64,000 nt of DNA from Emydura subglobosa. Its lineage: Eukaryota > Chordata > Testudines > Chelidae. Location of the stretch: positions 5,417,947 through 5,481,946 of the forward strand of contig ML680037.1 of NCBI GenBank assembly GCA_007922225.1. The letters are read 5' to 3'. Shown here piece after piece: positions 1 to 11,765 of this stretch; positions within the stretch are counted from its first letter, which is position 1; every line of letters begins with the position of its first letter. The translations under genes and the position numbers were made by a program. The notes under the pieces were generated by a model that searched no databases, was not told where the DNA came from, and worked only from the letters and a program-made list of their open reading frames with translations.

Positions 1-450
1 ATCAATCAATTTGTAAGCACCTAAGGAATCATAAAGTTATAAGTAATAGTCAACAAGGATTTATCAAGAACAAATCATACAAAACTAAAATAATTCTCTA
101 CTTTGACAAGGTTATTGGGCTATTGAATAGGAGGGAAGCTGTAGATGTGACATATCTTGATTTTAGTAAGGTTTTTGACACAGTCCCACATGACATTCGC
201 ACAAGCTAACTAGGGAAATGTGCTCTAGATTAAATTATTATAAGGTGGGTGCACAAATGGTTAAAGGACCGTACTCAAAGAGTAGTCATCAATGGCTTGC
301 TGTCAGACTGTGGGGATGTATCTAGTAGGGTCCTGCAGGGGTCTGTTCTGGATCTGGTCCTAGTCAATATTTTCATTAACAATGGATAACAGAAGGGAAA
401 GTATACTTATAAAATCTGTGGAAGACACTAAACTAGCGGGAGCTGGCAGT
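1..450 (+). repeat. CR1 LINE fragment, reverse-transcriptase part, cut by the window edge
   Basis: This is a decayed piece of a CR1 non-LTR retrotransposon. It aligns by eye with the better preserved copy at about 6930-7390: both carry the run from 'TTTGTAAGCACCTA' through 'AGTAACAGTCAACA'-like sequence and 'GACACAGTCCCACATGACAT' to the stretch that normally encodes FADDTKL, here near 415-440 and mutated. No open frame survives. The element begins outside the window, and its match to CR1 stops near 450, before the 3' end that other copies have. It is a dead genomic fossil. Confidence 0.85.
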
Positions 451-1317
451 GACCCCTAGATTTAGGTTGCGTAACACTTTTCATTATCAAATATTCTTGT
501 GATATTTTTTGAGAAACTCTAACACTTCCATGGTTCGTTTGCAGCAGAGCTTTAATTTCTGGCAAGGGAAAGGCCAGAAGGGTGAGAGCAGGGGAGGGAG
601 GGTGCTGGTAAGGAGGTCCACGTTGCTCTTTCTATGGAATTCCATTAAGATATGGCTGAGTTACAGACTGGTGAAAATGACCATTTCCCATCTCTGTCTT
701 GCATTGTACAGATTAATTCTGGCAGCATGCCAGAAACTCTGACCATTCTGAAGCAGCGTCACATTCTGCTCTAGTAACCTCTGGGAGAAGAGACTCAGTC
801 TCTCAGTGGCAGAGCAGCTGTAGCAGCAGGGGAGAGGGAGAGCCAGGATGAGCTCCTCTCTGGGCTCAGCATATGGCCCCGTGGCCCACCCCCACCATGG
901 GGCAATAGCAGTGCTAGAGACAGAGCTATGTTCACCTGTGTGGCATTCACCTGCCTTAACCACAAGATCTTCCTTTCCCTTTCTGCAGTCCCCAACTTTG
1001 TTCCATACACACCGGCCAACTTCTAGAGTAAATGAGTCAGGGGCCCTACAGACAACAGTCATGTTCACTGTACAATCCTGACTCATCTTCAGAGCAAGTC
1101 CATCCTCTGCACTGAAGGAGGTAGGGCCCCTGGGGAAAGAAATAGTATGTGATCATGTAATTAAAGAGTGTATCATAATACATAAGCACAAAAGGGCTGA
1201 ATTAAAGTTGCAAGGGCAACCGTAAAACTGACATTTTTTCTTAAACTTTCAAGGGCTTAACTTTGCAACCTTAACATTCTTTTTTAAGTAGGTTTTTAAA
1301 ATGTCATCATATACCAT
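451..1317. other. No gene or repeat recognised
   Basis: Open frames of 70-140 codons occur on both strands here (for example 661-1086 on the minus strand). They overlap one another, have no recognisable domain and are rich in low-complexity residues, so I treat them as chance. Part of the stretch, 800-1020, is more GC-rich than its surroundings. I see no TIR, LTR or SINE boxes. Confidence 0.5.
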
Positions 1318-1405
1318 TTGTTAAGCACTGACAATGTACTTGGTGCTGTACAAGGGACATATATAAAGAAGAACTGTCTTGAAGAACTTTCAGTCTAAAA
1401 AGGGT
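1318..1405 (+). repeat. Interspersed repeat with 'GGTGCTGTACAA' core, copy 1
   Basis: The core 'CTTGGTGCTGTACAAGGGAC' followed by 'GAACTTTCAGTCTAAA' matches a short repeat I remember as common in turtles, with a consensus near 'gtgctaggtgctgtacaaac ... aagagcttacaatctaa'. Three more copies lie in this window (30786, 34385 and 60783). It is non-coding. Its class is not certain; it may be a SINE or the end of a LINE. Confidence 0.55.
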
Positions 1406-4278
1406 CAGTAAGAGAAACACTTGATTCTCTTGGGCTCCAAAGAGCTCCATAATCTCCTGCTCCCATGGTCAGCAAAGCTAAACCGATGGCAGAAGATTAT
1501 GGGGCATCCTAGCTACTGTGCAGTCACAGGGAACTCAAGGGAATTCTTCAGGAGGGCTGAATTTCCTATAGTGGAAATGAAGCCAAACGTCCTCTAAGTC
1601 TATATAATTACCAATCTAAAGTATAAAAGCAGTATCCTGCAAACTTTTGCTCGCATGACCAGTCCAATTGTTGTTAAGGGAAGTACTTGCCTGAGTAAGG
1701 ACTACTACTTTTAAGGATATATCTTAAAATTAGTTGATTATTTGGTATTTTTCAAATTGAAATTACTCTGTTCTGTTTAAAATTTCATCACCCATATAAT
1801 GTACAGTTTAGCACAGTGTATTTTTATAAGAACCACAAGTGTCTGACGCATACTCTACAAAAAACAAAGAAAGAGAGAAAACCACCTTTGATTTTGTCCT
1901 TTGCATTTTTTACCCACTTTTTGCCTCTCTGATCTTAGTGTTTTGCTGTCTCTAGAAATTGCAATTTTTAATACGCTGAGAATTTTAAACACTTTTGAAT
2001 TTTTGAATATAAAGGGCCACTTTATGCTAAATGTAAAAGAACTGAAACATCATCCATTTCAACAGAGGCCCTTTTGTTTCATGTCGTTGCTATGCAGCAA
2101 TATAACTTGATCACTGGGAACAAGCAAGCTTTGTAGTTTATTATTTTTGCTTATAAAATGCAGTTCTGTTCTCACTGGTCACAAAGGCATCACTTGATTT
2201 TCACCATTAGAAGAACTGCATTAATCTTTTCTTGCTAACACTTAGCGCTGCACAATTAATAAGCTACTGTTATGCAATATGCATGCCTTTATGAGTGTCA
2301 GCAATGGTAAGGCTGATTTTGAGCAGAGTGTTATTTCAAACGTTCGTTAAACATTAACAGTGGTTTGACAACGCGTTGCAGCTTACAGTGTATAGGTCAG
2401 CACTCCTCAGTGTCTCTGTTTATCCATTGTACATCCTGTGGGCCAAATCCTGAGCCCTGTTTATGCTGACGATAAGACATTTGGCTTAGCTTTTAGCACT
2501 CATAGGCAGGATCTCCAGAGCACAAGGCAGGTAAGCCCCAGACGGCTACAGAAATAGGCTAAAACAAACTAGTTATAACTGTATTTTTTTAAATAAATGA
2601 ACTAGGGCCACTTAGCCTTGATGTGAAGTTGCCATGCAGAGGAGGGGCTTTGGGAGCCAAGGTTACAGAAGTGACACAGGCTGTTGTTCTTGTTGTTATG
2701 AGAGGGCAAGAGGGAGCCTCAGAAGGCAATGGAACAATTGTCCCTTTTTCCTGGCACCATCAGCTGCATCAGTCCTGGCTCCGGCCCCACAGAAAATCAG
2801 CAGCTGCTTCCCTCTCCCGGCTGCAGTTAAGTCACCATTTCAGGACCCTGGCTATGCAAGAGGGTGAGAATGCAGGACAAGGAAGAGTAACAAGGGCAAG
2901 AGTAGCAAGATAATCTTGCCTCTCACCATTGAAAATAATGAGCTGTACTAAAGGTCTCCTTTAGATTAAATGAAAAGGCATCCTCCCGTCGCTGCTGAAG
3001 CAAGTGCATACGTGAGATGAGGGGCAAGGGCACAGGAAATGCTGGAGAACCTGCCAAATGAGCAATGCAAGATAAACAAAAGGTCATTTGGCTATTGTAT
3101 AGTATGTCATTGGCTGTTTGGAGCAACAATTTTTAATTGTCATTGGTTTTTAATTCAGCTCGACGTTGCTGTATTGGAGGAGTCCTACTGTGGCACAGGC
3201 TCTGGAAATTGGCCATTTAACATGAACTCAATTGTCCTGATCCAACAAAGAGGGTTTCTCGGTATTTCTGCACTTTATGTGAAAGAAAACAAGATATTAA
3301 AAACCACACACATGAATAGGTTGTCAGCCCTTGTTTCTCCTCTAGCACAACTGTACAATGCTGAACGAGTTTGATGAGCTTTACAGGATTCACCGAGCTT
3401 CATTTCCCCCAGACGATTGCTTAGGGATCTGCTCTCTTTGATGTACATCAATCATTCACAATAATGCCCTCAAATCTTCTTGCCTGTACTGGCACAGACA
3501 TGGGCTGTGTTTCACTAGCCAGACCACAACGATCTCATTACTTCAGTGACAAAATAGTGTTTGTTCACACTTCTAGATGTTCTCCTTATCCAGTAGGTAC
3601 ACTGTCCCCTCTTCTCTTCCTAGGTAAACAAAATCTAGCAGTCCAGCATCTGTATAAACTAAGACCTAAGTACTGCTGAGGTTTCAGTAGCATAAACTCA
3701 GTTCTATTAATTCTCATACTTTTACGAGACAGATCCTCAAACATAGTCAAGGAATTGAACACCACACATTTTGGAAAGTCTGAATCTGGATCCAGATTTT
3801 GTGATTCAGAACCATCTCTCTCTCCAACTCAATTGTGCTTCAAGGGACCTGGAAGAGGTACCATTCCGTTTATAAATCCAAATATACCAAAAAACAACAT
3901 CAAGCTCTTGCTGGGACTGCTTCTTGGCTTTTGGTTCCACTCTGTTAAATTAGGACGAAACCACAACAAACAGCACAGTAGCTCTTTTGTAATGAACAAC
4001 ATGCTTCCCATCTGCACTTGTCACTCCCACAAAAGCACCACATTTTTACAAAATAACATTTCTAGTAAAGCACTCAGATATGTTAATCATGACCCTCCCT
4101 CCCAGGGAGAAATTCAGGATTACCTTGCAACATTTCAAAGGCTTCTGATTATTCCTTTTTTTTTTTTTTTAAATGTAGGGTATTGGGTCTTTTAGAAAAT
4201 GTATCCCCTTAGAGACTTTCCTCAAATCGTTCCAGGAGGACGGGCAGAGGAGGGTTTGCCCACCTTTTGGAATCAGCT
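1406..4278. other. Long unassigned stretch; possible conserved non-coding block at 2120-2420
   Basis: No repeat, splice-bounded exon or known protein is recognisable over about 2.9 kb. Open frames at 2623-2913, 3039-3374 and 3755-4195 are isolated and give no family resemblance. Sequence at 2120-2420 contains several TAAT-type sites ('CACAATTAATAAGC', 'TATGCAATATGCATGCC') and no repeat signature, which is the look of a regulatory element, but that is inference. A T-run sits at about 4157-4170. Confidence 0.4.
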
Positions 4279-4378
4279 NNNNNNNNNNNNNNNNNNNNNN
4301 NNNNNNNNNNNNNNNNNNNNNNNNNNNNNNNNNNNNNNNNNNNNNNNNNNNNNNNNNNNNNNNNNNNNNNNNNNNNNN
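4279..4378. other. Assembly gap of exactly 100 N
   Basis: One hundred consecutive N characters. Round 100-N runs are conventionally scaffold gaps of unknown size, so real sequence is missing and distances across this point are unreliable. Short open frames crossing it are artefacts. Confidence 0.99.
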
Positions 4379-6374
4379 CTTTCCTCTTAACCCCCCTCCA
4401 ACAGGTTTTCCTCCAGAATGGGTGATCTGCCCCCAAGTCTGAAAGCACAGAGCACTGTTATCCCATGGTTGACAGGCAAAAATCAATAGCAAGCAACTTA
4501 CTACAAATGCTGCCTGTGAATACTATGCACAAGTTGAAACTTCCTATTCCATATGCGGCTAGATCATCTTCCATCAGAAATGGTCTCATGCGGCCCTGGG
4601 GCAGGAAGCATATAGTGAGTGGGATAAAAGAAAAGGTTTAGATGCTGCAAAGTAAATACGATTGTACCTCAACCTCAGTAATTTATTTATTGTGGCTTCC
4701 TTAACATTGTGTATTCAATTTGTATGAATTGTAGATTTTATTGTATCCTTCAGTCTTTATATCTCGTCTTCATTTTTATCTGCTTGCAGCGTAGCATGGG
4801 GGACAAAATGGAAAAGCTCAGTAATGAGGTAACAAGTGCCAGTACTTGGTTACTGAGAGTTCCTGTTTACCTCAAACTTTGATACGTGGGAATAAAGAAT
4901 CTGGGTCATAAAAGCAACTGGAGAATGCTACCTGTCTTTGTGCTGAATAGCAGGCAGCCTGGAAATTGGCAAGTTTTAGCTTCAAACAGTAGGAGACTGC
5001 TCCAATAAGATGATTCATTTCTTTCATAAAGAGATTTTAGGATTTTAGGCACAGTGAGAAATGTGTGTATTTTCTTTGGAATTAATTCTACACTGTTCTG
5101 AAAACTGCACCCTTTGGTAAATCTAGTAGTCCATAGCCAGATGTTTTTGTTCCAGTGTGGAAATAAGCTTTGTTCAGAACGATCAGCCTAGCAACTTTGA
5201 ACAAAAATTAAAATTGTGGACAGCACTGAGCTCATTGTTGTTAATATGCCAGGTATAAGTGTGGAGGTTTTGTTGTGTGCTGTGTGCACACGGAGTTGAT
5301 TTGTAAGTTTACTGAGGCAGAGGGGAGTCACTTTTCAGAACAGCTGTCCGTTGCTAGACAGTAAAATAGAGGGAAGAGCTATCTCAGAGAATGGGTTATT
5401 AGAGGGTCACCTTGGGAGGACAAACTCCAGGGATCTCTCTGTATTCCAAAAGTACATCATATAAGGGCAACATCAATAAGATCTCTGGTTGGAAGATGCT
5501 GGGAATAATTCTACGACTAGAAGAATCAAAAGATTAAAATTGATATTCTGAATTTTTAGGAAATAAAAGAGGGAATATCATGCAATAATAGGAAACACAA
5601 AAATACCCACAATGCATGATGAGAACATCTGGTACAGTATCAAACAATAACATAAGATAAGTACAAATGAAAACGCTGGAGTCAGAAAGGTCCAGACCTA
5701 TTTATAGTGAATGAGCCGTGACTCCTTCCCAAGCAGCAAAATCAACATAAACAATACACTAAGTCCCTGTCCAATCATTGTGGCAGTGTCAGATTTGCAA
5801 AAGCAAAGTAACGGTATGTCCTCCAAAAGTCAGTACTTGTGTCAAAATTTTCTCAGTGAAATATATATAGTTATACATTACATAAAATATTATTTTATTA
5901 ATTCAATAGACAAACACATTTGACAGTATATGCCTAATTTATTAGGGATGTGAAGTAGCTACTCTTCAAAATGTCTCACCTAAGCCATTTAAAATTCTCC
6001 AAAATGCTACACGTGCCTAAACTATATTATAGATTATCAGTATTTAAATTATATTTGTTTATATTCAAGTTATTTTTGAGTCATACAAAGCATTTAAAAT
6101 GATTTCATTTATTTTGTTTGTAGATTTTGTTCTTTTGGGAATATAAACTATAAAAGATTATATGTTTATTTATAGTACATTCACTACAGTCAAACATACC
6201 AAATGCTGCTCTCAGTTATACCAACATAAAAACAGGGTAACTTAATTTGCTTTAATGGAGTTATAGTATCTTAGTGTAGAATTTGGACCATTTCATTGGT
6301 AATAAGGAGTATTTGACAAAATAGGGATTCATTTACATGTAAGCTATATATTATACTATATACATGTTTAATAT
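4379..6374. other. Unassigned AT-rich stretch
   Basis: No gene, transposon terminus or tRNA-like box recognised. The 4395-4440 part resembles 43285-43335 ('TTTTCCTCCAGAATGGGTGATC' against 'TTTTTTTACAGGATGGGCGATC' type sequence), suggesting both are pieces of one unnamed repeat. From 5850 to 6370 the sequence becomes very AT-rich with short TATA runs. Confidence 0.4.
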
Positions 6375-8245
6375 ATATGTATAAAAAACAACACAAGCAT
6401 GGAGGAACAACATTAGAAAGGCCAAGATTAAACTTGCTAGGGACATAAAAGGTCATAAGAAAACATTTTACAAATACACGAGAAGCAAGAGGAAGACCAA
6501 GGACAGGGTAGGCCCATTACTCAATGAGGAGGGAAAACAATAACAGAAAATGCTGCAATGGCTGAAGTGTTAAATGCCTTTTTTGTTTCAGTTTCACCGA
6601 AAAGGTTAGCAGTGATTGGATGGCTAACATAGTGAACATCAGTGTAAATGGGGTAGGAAAAGGAAAAGAACAAGTTAAGAATTACATAGATAAGTTAGAC
6701 GTTTTCAAGTTGGCAGGACCTCATGAAATACATCCTAAAAACTTAAGAAGCTGGCTGCAGGGACATCTCAGCAATTAGCAATTATCTGTGAGAACTCGTG
6801 GAGGATGGGAGAGATCCCAGAGGACTGGAAAAGGGCAAATATAGTACCTAGCTATCAAAAGAGGAATAAGGAAAACCAGGGAATTATAGACCAGTCAGCT
6901 TAACTTCAGTACCTAGAAAGATAATGGAGTAAATAATCAAACAATCCATTTGTAAGTGCCTAGCAGAAAAGAAGATAAGTAACAGTCAACATGAATTTGT
7001 CAAGAACAAATCACGTCAATCCAACCTAATATCCTTCTAGAGAGGATAACAAGCCTTGTGGAAGGGGGGAAGCAGTAGATGTAAGATAGCTCAACTTTAA
7101 TAAGGCTTTTGATACTGTGTCACATGACATCATAAAAGAGAAATAGACCTCAGAGAAATAAAGCCTAGATGAGCCTATTATAAAGTAGGTGTACAACTAG
7201 TTGGAAAAGTGTATTTAGAGAGTAGTTATCAATGGCTCACAATCAAGCTAGAAGGGTATATTGAGTGGGGCTCCTCAGGGATCTGACTGGGTCCAATTCT
7301 ATTTAATATCTTCATAAATGATTTGGATAATGGCACACAGAGTACACTTACAAAGTTTGTGGACAATACCAAGCTGGGAAGGGTTGCAAGCACTTTGGAG
7401 GACAACCAGAATTCAGAATGATCTTGACAAACTGGAGAAATGGTCTGAATTAAACAGGATGAAATTCAATAAGAACAAAGCAAAGTACTATGCTTAGGAA
7501 AGAATAATCAATTGCACAAATACAAAATGGGAAATAACTACCTAGGAAGGAGTACTGCAGAAAAGGGTGCTATAGTGGACCACAAACTAAATGAGAGTCA
7601 GCAGTGTAATACTGTTGCAAAGAAACGGAATATCATTCTGGGTTGTATTAGCAGAAGTATTGTAAGCAAGACACGAGAAATAATTCCTCTGCTCTACTCA
7701 GCACTGAAAGGCCTCAACTGGAGTACTGTGTCCAGTTCTGAGCACCATACTTTTGGAAAGATGGGGATAAATTGTAGAAAGTCCAGAGACCAACAAAAAT
7801 GATTAAATATCTAGAAAACAGGACTATGCAGATAGATTGAAAAAATTGTGTTTGTTTAGTTTGGAGAAGAGAAGATTGAGCAGGGACGCGATATCAGTCT
7901 TCAAGGATGTAAAGAGCTGTTACAGAGAAGGGGGTGATAAATTGTTCTCCTTATCCACTGAGGACAGGACAAGAAGTAATGGTCTTAAATTACAGCAAGG
8001 GAGATTTAGGTTACACATTAGGCAAAACTTCCTAAGTGTCAGGGTAGTTAAGCACTGGAACAAATTACTGATGGATGTTGTGGAATCTCTGTCATTGGAG
8101 GTTTTTAAGAACAGGTTAGACAAACATCTATCAGGGATGGTCTAGAAAGATAATCCTTAGTCCTGCCTTAGTGCAGAGGACTGACTAGATGATGTACTTC
8201 CAGATGATCTAGATGATCCCTTCCAGTGCTACATTTTTATGATTT
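6375..8245 (+). repeat. CR1 LINE, 5'-truncated and heavily mutated
   Basis: This copy runs from the CR1 ORF2 segment with 'GAAGCAAGAGGAAGACCAAG' near 6480, through the reverse transcriptase (the mutated FADDTKL equivalent near 7355-7375) and the C-terminal region, to a 3' end near 'TTTTTATGATTTTATAA' at 8235-8250. The reverse transcriptase of CR1 copies the element's RNA at the insertion site; here every frame is interrupted, the longest remaining piece being the C-terminal part at 7837-8145, ending in residues like LDKHLSGMV. That ending matches the C-terminus of the young CR1 at 21170. It is an old, inactive copy. Confidence 0.9.
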
Positions 8246-9109
8246 TATAATTTCATGTTTTAAATAAGTGACCACATTTTTTAAAAATGTATTGAAACCA
8301 ATGTTCTGGGGTTAAAAACTTCTCTGACATGTGTCCTGCAAGAACCAATTTTTATAGCCAAATTATAAGCTTCTAGAAGTTGAAATGTAGGGCCCATTAC
8401 TTCTCTCAGTGAAATAAATAGGAATTTTGCCATTACCATAAACGGGAGAGTCAGCTGCTGAGGGTGCCACGTTAGAGGTGGATTGAGAAGGCTTCTGAAA
8501 ATTCTCCTATGTCGTCTGCACTATTCAGTCATGAATAAATGGACTTTGCTACTCCTATTGCTAGAATGCCCGGTCTTAGATAAATTAAAGATCCATGAAC
8601 ACATCCTCATTTCAAAAACCCATAAGAAAAAGATTAATTCGGTATGAGATAGATGTTCAATGTTATACAGTCAATTAGTGAAATGAAAAGTCAGTGTAAA
8701 TCCATCACAGCCAATTAAGACATATTACAGATAATACTGTCTCTTCGGCGTTCTTACAAACCTAAAGTCATTTGCCTTTAGGCAGCTGATGTTCAGCTCT
8801 TGATTGTGAGCATTAGGTTGTTTTTCAATGGCTCTTGATATATGTATGCTTAAAGGGGCTGTTTCACACCCTTAAGAGTGAACTGCAAAGTGAAAAAAGT
8901 TATGTCTCTAATTGTTTCTTTAGGATGTATAAAAACTGCATTAACTGTTATTTAAAAAACATGTTCTGATGTATTTATTTGTTTTATGTCAGATGGAATT
9001 CCTTGACAAGATTTTAAAGAGCTGAACAGTGGTGATGTCACATGAGGTTGTAACCTACGCTGCAATTCTCTCTTCTCTTGCCACAGCTGATGCTGATTCT
9101 TAGACAATC
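8246..9109. other. No gene or repeat firmly recognised
   Basis: Between the CR1 end and the next inverted-repeat element I see only single-copy-looking sequence. About 8385-8460 ('GGGCCCATTACTTCTCTCAG') resembles half of the palindromic 'attctgctctcag' repeat family found elsewhere in the window, but too diverged to call. Confidence 0.35.
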
Positions 9110-9253
9110 AAGGCCTCATCTGCACAGGGAAACTAATCTGGATTAACTAACGGTGTGAATTTAAACCAGAATTGTTAACATGGATTATGCCCATATAGGG
9201 AAATATTCCAGTTTTATCTACTCTGCTCAGTTTCCCCGTGCAGATAAACCCTT
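9110..9253. mobile_element. Short inverted-repeat element (MITE), about 144 bp
   Basis: The left end reads AAGGCCTCATCTGCACAGGG (9110 on) and the right end, 9231-9253, reads on the opposite strand AAGGGTTTATCTGCACGGGG. The two ends are inverted copies over about 23 bases with a few mismatches. The body is 144 bp with no open frame, so it is a non-autonomous DNA transposon or palindromic repeat. A target duplication is not clear. Confidence 0.75.
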
Positions 9254-10320
9254 AGACTCTGGTTTAGGCACTGATTCTGTGACTTAGTCTAAAAATTAAC
9301 ATATGCCCTTCTCATAGTTGGGGAGGATCCTTATAGCTCATGGTAAAGACTGATATGACACCACAGCTCAGATCCTCCAACTCTTGCTTAGAACTTCCAG
9401 CAAAGGGAGGGATCTGATATTCCAAATGAAGGAAAAAAAGCAGCAAAATGCTTTATATTTTTTTTAAAAAAGCCATTTCATTCAGCCATCATCTTACATC
9501 ACAAAGGAGCAGTGCAGGAGAAATGAAATATTTCATTGTTTCTTCTTCACAATTTACCTTTGACATTATAATCACGGTAAACAGCAAGGAGAAAATGTAC
9601 ATACATGCTTAACTCAGCCTAGATATCATCGTTGAACATGATGCTGCAGCTTCAAAACGGGAACGTGGATCAGTAAACTATATATAGTGTCAAGAGCTTT
9701 GAAAATCTGTGGTTGGTAATAGATGAAATTATTTCACTTTCTTCATTATGTTTGAGAATTCTCTTCAGATTGCTTACTGTGATGGGTTAGCATATGGGTA
9801 TACATGACCAAACAGACATGAGACTAGAAACTAAAGCTAAAAGCAAGAGGCTGTCCCTACACTGGTGAAATTGGAGCTCATAATCCTCTATCAGTTATCA
9901 GTTGGGGCTTTAGTGTAGATAGGACTCTGGAATTTTTACCACCTTGTTGTGTAACCCTAGAACACGATGGTAAAAATGCCTGGCCCCTCGCTATGTTAGA
10001 GTTCATTCCACTGCTGCTGCCACTACTGGAGCCTTACCAGTGGTGAATTATGGGTAATAAAAAGTACCCATTGCCAATAGGGTAATGTTAGTCAAAGCCT
10101 TAGGTCCAAGCCCTGCCATGAATGGTACAATGAGGCTGCCTGTCACATTCTCTTCTCCAAGAACTCTGCCGGACAAGGCAGGATTCTTCTTGGTGGCGGT
10201 GGAATGGAGGGAAAGACAACTGGGAGTGCCCTTTGCTTCCTCTCTGAATGCAGTGTGGAGTTGCTGCAGGCGGTGCCCTTTGGGGACATGGTCTCCGGGC
10301 TAGTCTGTTGGCTTTCCATG
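9254..10320. other. Mostly unassigned; possible diverged element at 9850-10060
   Basis: Segments such as 'CTGTCCCTACACTGG' (9851) and 'GGCTTTAGTGTAGATAGGA' (9905) have the 'TCTACACT' flavour of the DNA elements around them, so a third- or fourth-family element may be buried at 9850-10060. I could not define its ends. No gene is recognisable. Confidence 0.35.
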
Positions 10321-10573
10321 GGTATGTCTACACTGCAATGAGATACCTGCGGCTGGCCTATGCCAGCTGACTTGGGCTCAAGCTGCTGGGATGTTTAAGG
10401 CAGTGTAGATTTTCAGGCTCAGGCTGCAGGGTCCATCCATCTCACAGTGTGCTAGACACTGGGCTCCAGCCAGAACCTGCAAGTCTATACAGCAATGAAA
10501 CAGACCCATAGCCCAAGCCTGAGTCAGCTAGCACAGGCCAGCCATAGGCATCGAACTGTAGTGTAGGCATACC
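10321..10573. mobile_element. Inverted-repeat element, about 253 bp
   Basis: The left end is GGTATGTCTACACTGCA (10321-10337). The right end read on the minus strand is GGTATGCCTACACTACA, giving inverted termini with few mismatches. Internal phrases such as 'CAGCTGACTTGGGCTC' and 'GAGTCAGCTAGCACAGGCC' are themselves inverted partners, so the whole element is a loose palindrome. I recognise the family from turtle genomes. It has no coding capacity and must have been mobilised in trans. Confidence 0.8.
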
Positions 10574-10623
10574 ACATATCTCCTCTAATGCTTATGAGTA
10601 CTACAGCGAGCTCCTACTCTTGT

Positions 10624-10861
10624 GGATTGTGTCTATACTGGGAAAAGGCATTGTGTTAGAAATTGTGATGACTAGCACAACGTTAAACACAACTTTGTCC
10701 TTAATGTGAGCAAGGGTTAACTCACAACCAGTTCCAACATTTTTAAACACAACTGTCTTTGTCCACACTAAGGGCAAAATTGTGTTTACCATCATGTAAG
10801 TTAAACAAGTTTGTAAGCGCATTTTCCAGCATTCTGCATTTTTCCTGTGTAGACATAATCC
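10624..10861. mobile_element. Inverted-repeat element, about 238 bp
   Basis: The left end is GGATTGTGTCTATACTGGG (from 10624), and the right end on the minus strand is GGATTATGTCTACACAGG (to 10861). It lies 50 bp after the preceding element. It is non-coding; the open frame on the minus strand that spans it (10601-11032) is a by-product of low stop density in the palindrome and carries no domain. Confidence 0.7.
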
Positions 10862-11629
10862 TGGCTTACATTGGAGGAGGGCTGGCAGTGGAGAGAGACA
10901 GACATGATTCCCTACATGGCCTGCACAGCAGTACAGCAGAGGGCAGGATATAATCCTTAGTAGAGTCACTTGGCACAGTTTCAACCATCTAAATGAATGA
11001 TTCAAAAGGAAAGCACCCCAGAATCCTAACATTTTGTTCTAAACACTAGACCTCAAAGGTCTTGATCTTGAAATGTCACTGGTCAGGCATGTCCAAGTCA
11101 ATATGCTTCAGGAAGAATGGTAACCTTTAATAAACAGATATAAAGTATGTTCTAGCCATATATGCTGTCTTGAATAAAAATAAAATGTATTCAAATAAAA
11201 ACAAATCCAGCACCACAGCTGGTCTTTAATGACACTTAATTTACATACGAAAAGACTAAATTGAATGTTTATGGAACTAACAGAGGATTGAGAAGAAGAG
11301 GATTGTTCTACTTTCAAACACTGATACTAAAAAGGCCCCTGTTTCCATAGATGCTTCCTGCTTACCTTTTCAGTAACAAGTGTTAAGGAGGAAGATAATT
11401 AGAGATGGGTACTTAGTGAAATACAAACCCACTCACAGTTTCTGCGTCAGACACAGAGCAATTCACGTCAGGTGAAATTCCCCTTGGGTAGAGGCCCAGC
11501 AAAAGGCCTTAAGTCCAGCTTACATTTTCAAAATAGGGCATAAGCAGGATTTAAGAGATGCACAGGTCCCGTGCTGGCTGTTTGCACAGTGGTGACGTTT
11601 CTCCCTAAATGTTTGACTTCAGTGGGGAG
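10862..11629. other. Unassigned stretch
   Basis: No gene is seen. The part at 11440-11640 ('GTAGAGGCCCAGC', 'AATAGGGCATAAGCAGGATT') resembles a repeat I recall only vaguely from turtles, so I leave it unnamed. The remainder looks single copy. Confidence 0.35.
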
Positions 11630-11765
11630 CTGCACTGCAAGCCACAGCAGGTGAAACAACAAAACTTTGTGACCAACAATGTCAAAGAATGCCAATACAT
11701 CTACAAAAAGCAGCACGGACCCCTTTCCAGAATCTGTTGCTCGGAGTAGATCATCCACCACACAT
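11630..11765 (-). repeat. L2-type LINE fragment, reverse-transcriptase piece
   Basis: On the minus strand a short frame reads DDLLRATDSGKGSVLLFVDV followed by a FFDIVGHKVLL-like stretch. This corresponds to the L2/CR1-clade reverse-transcriptase block usually written D-L-S-A-A-F-D-T-V-D-H-K-I-L-L. The match covers about 45 residues and then stops at both sides, so only a scrap of the element remains. The assignment to L2 rather than a related clade is from motif memory. Confidence 0.6.

Noticed and set aside
3755..4195. 146-codon open frame before the assembly gap
   Set aside because: It ends in a run of phenylalanines coded by the T-run and shows no domain.
10601..11032. 143-codon open frame on the minus strand
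   Set aside because: It spans a palindromic DNA element and its flanks, with no domain.
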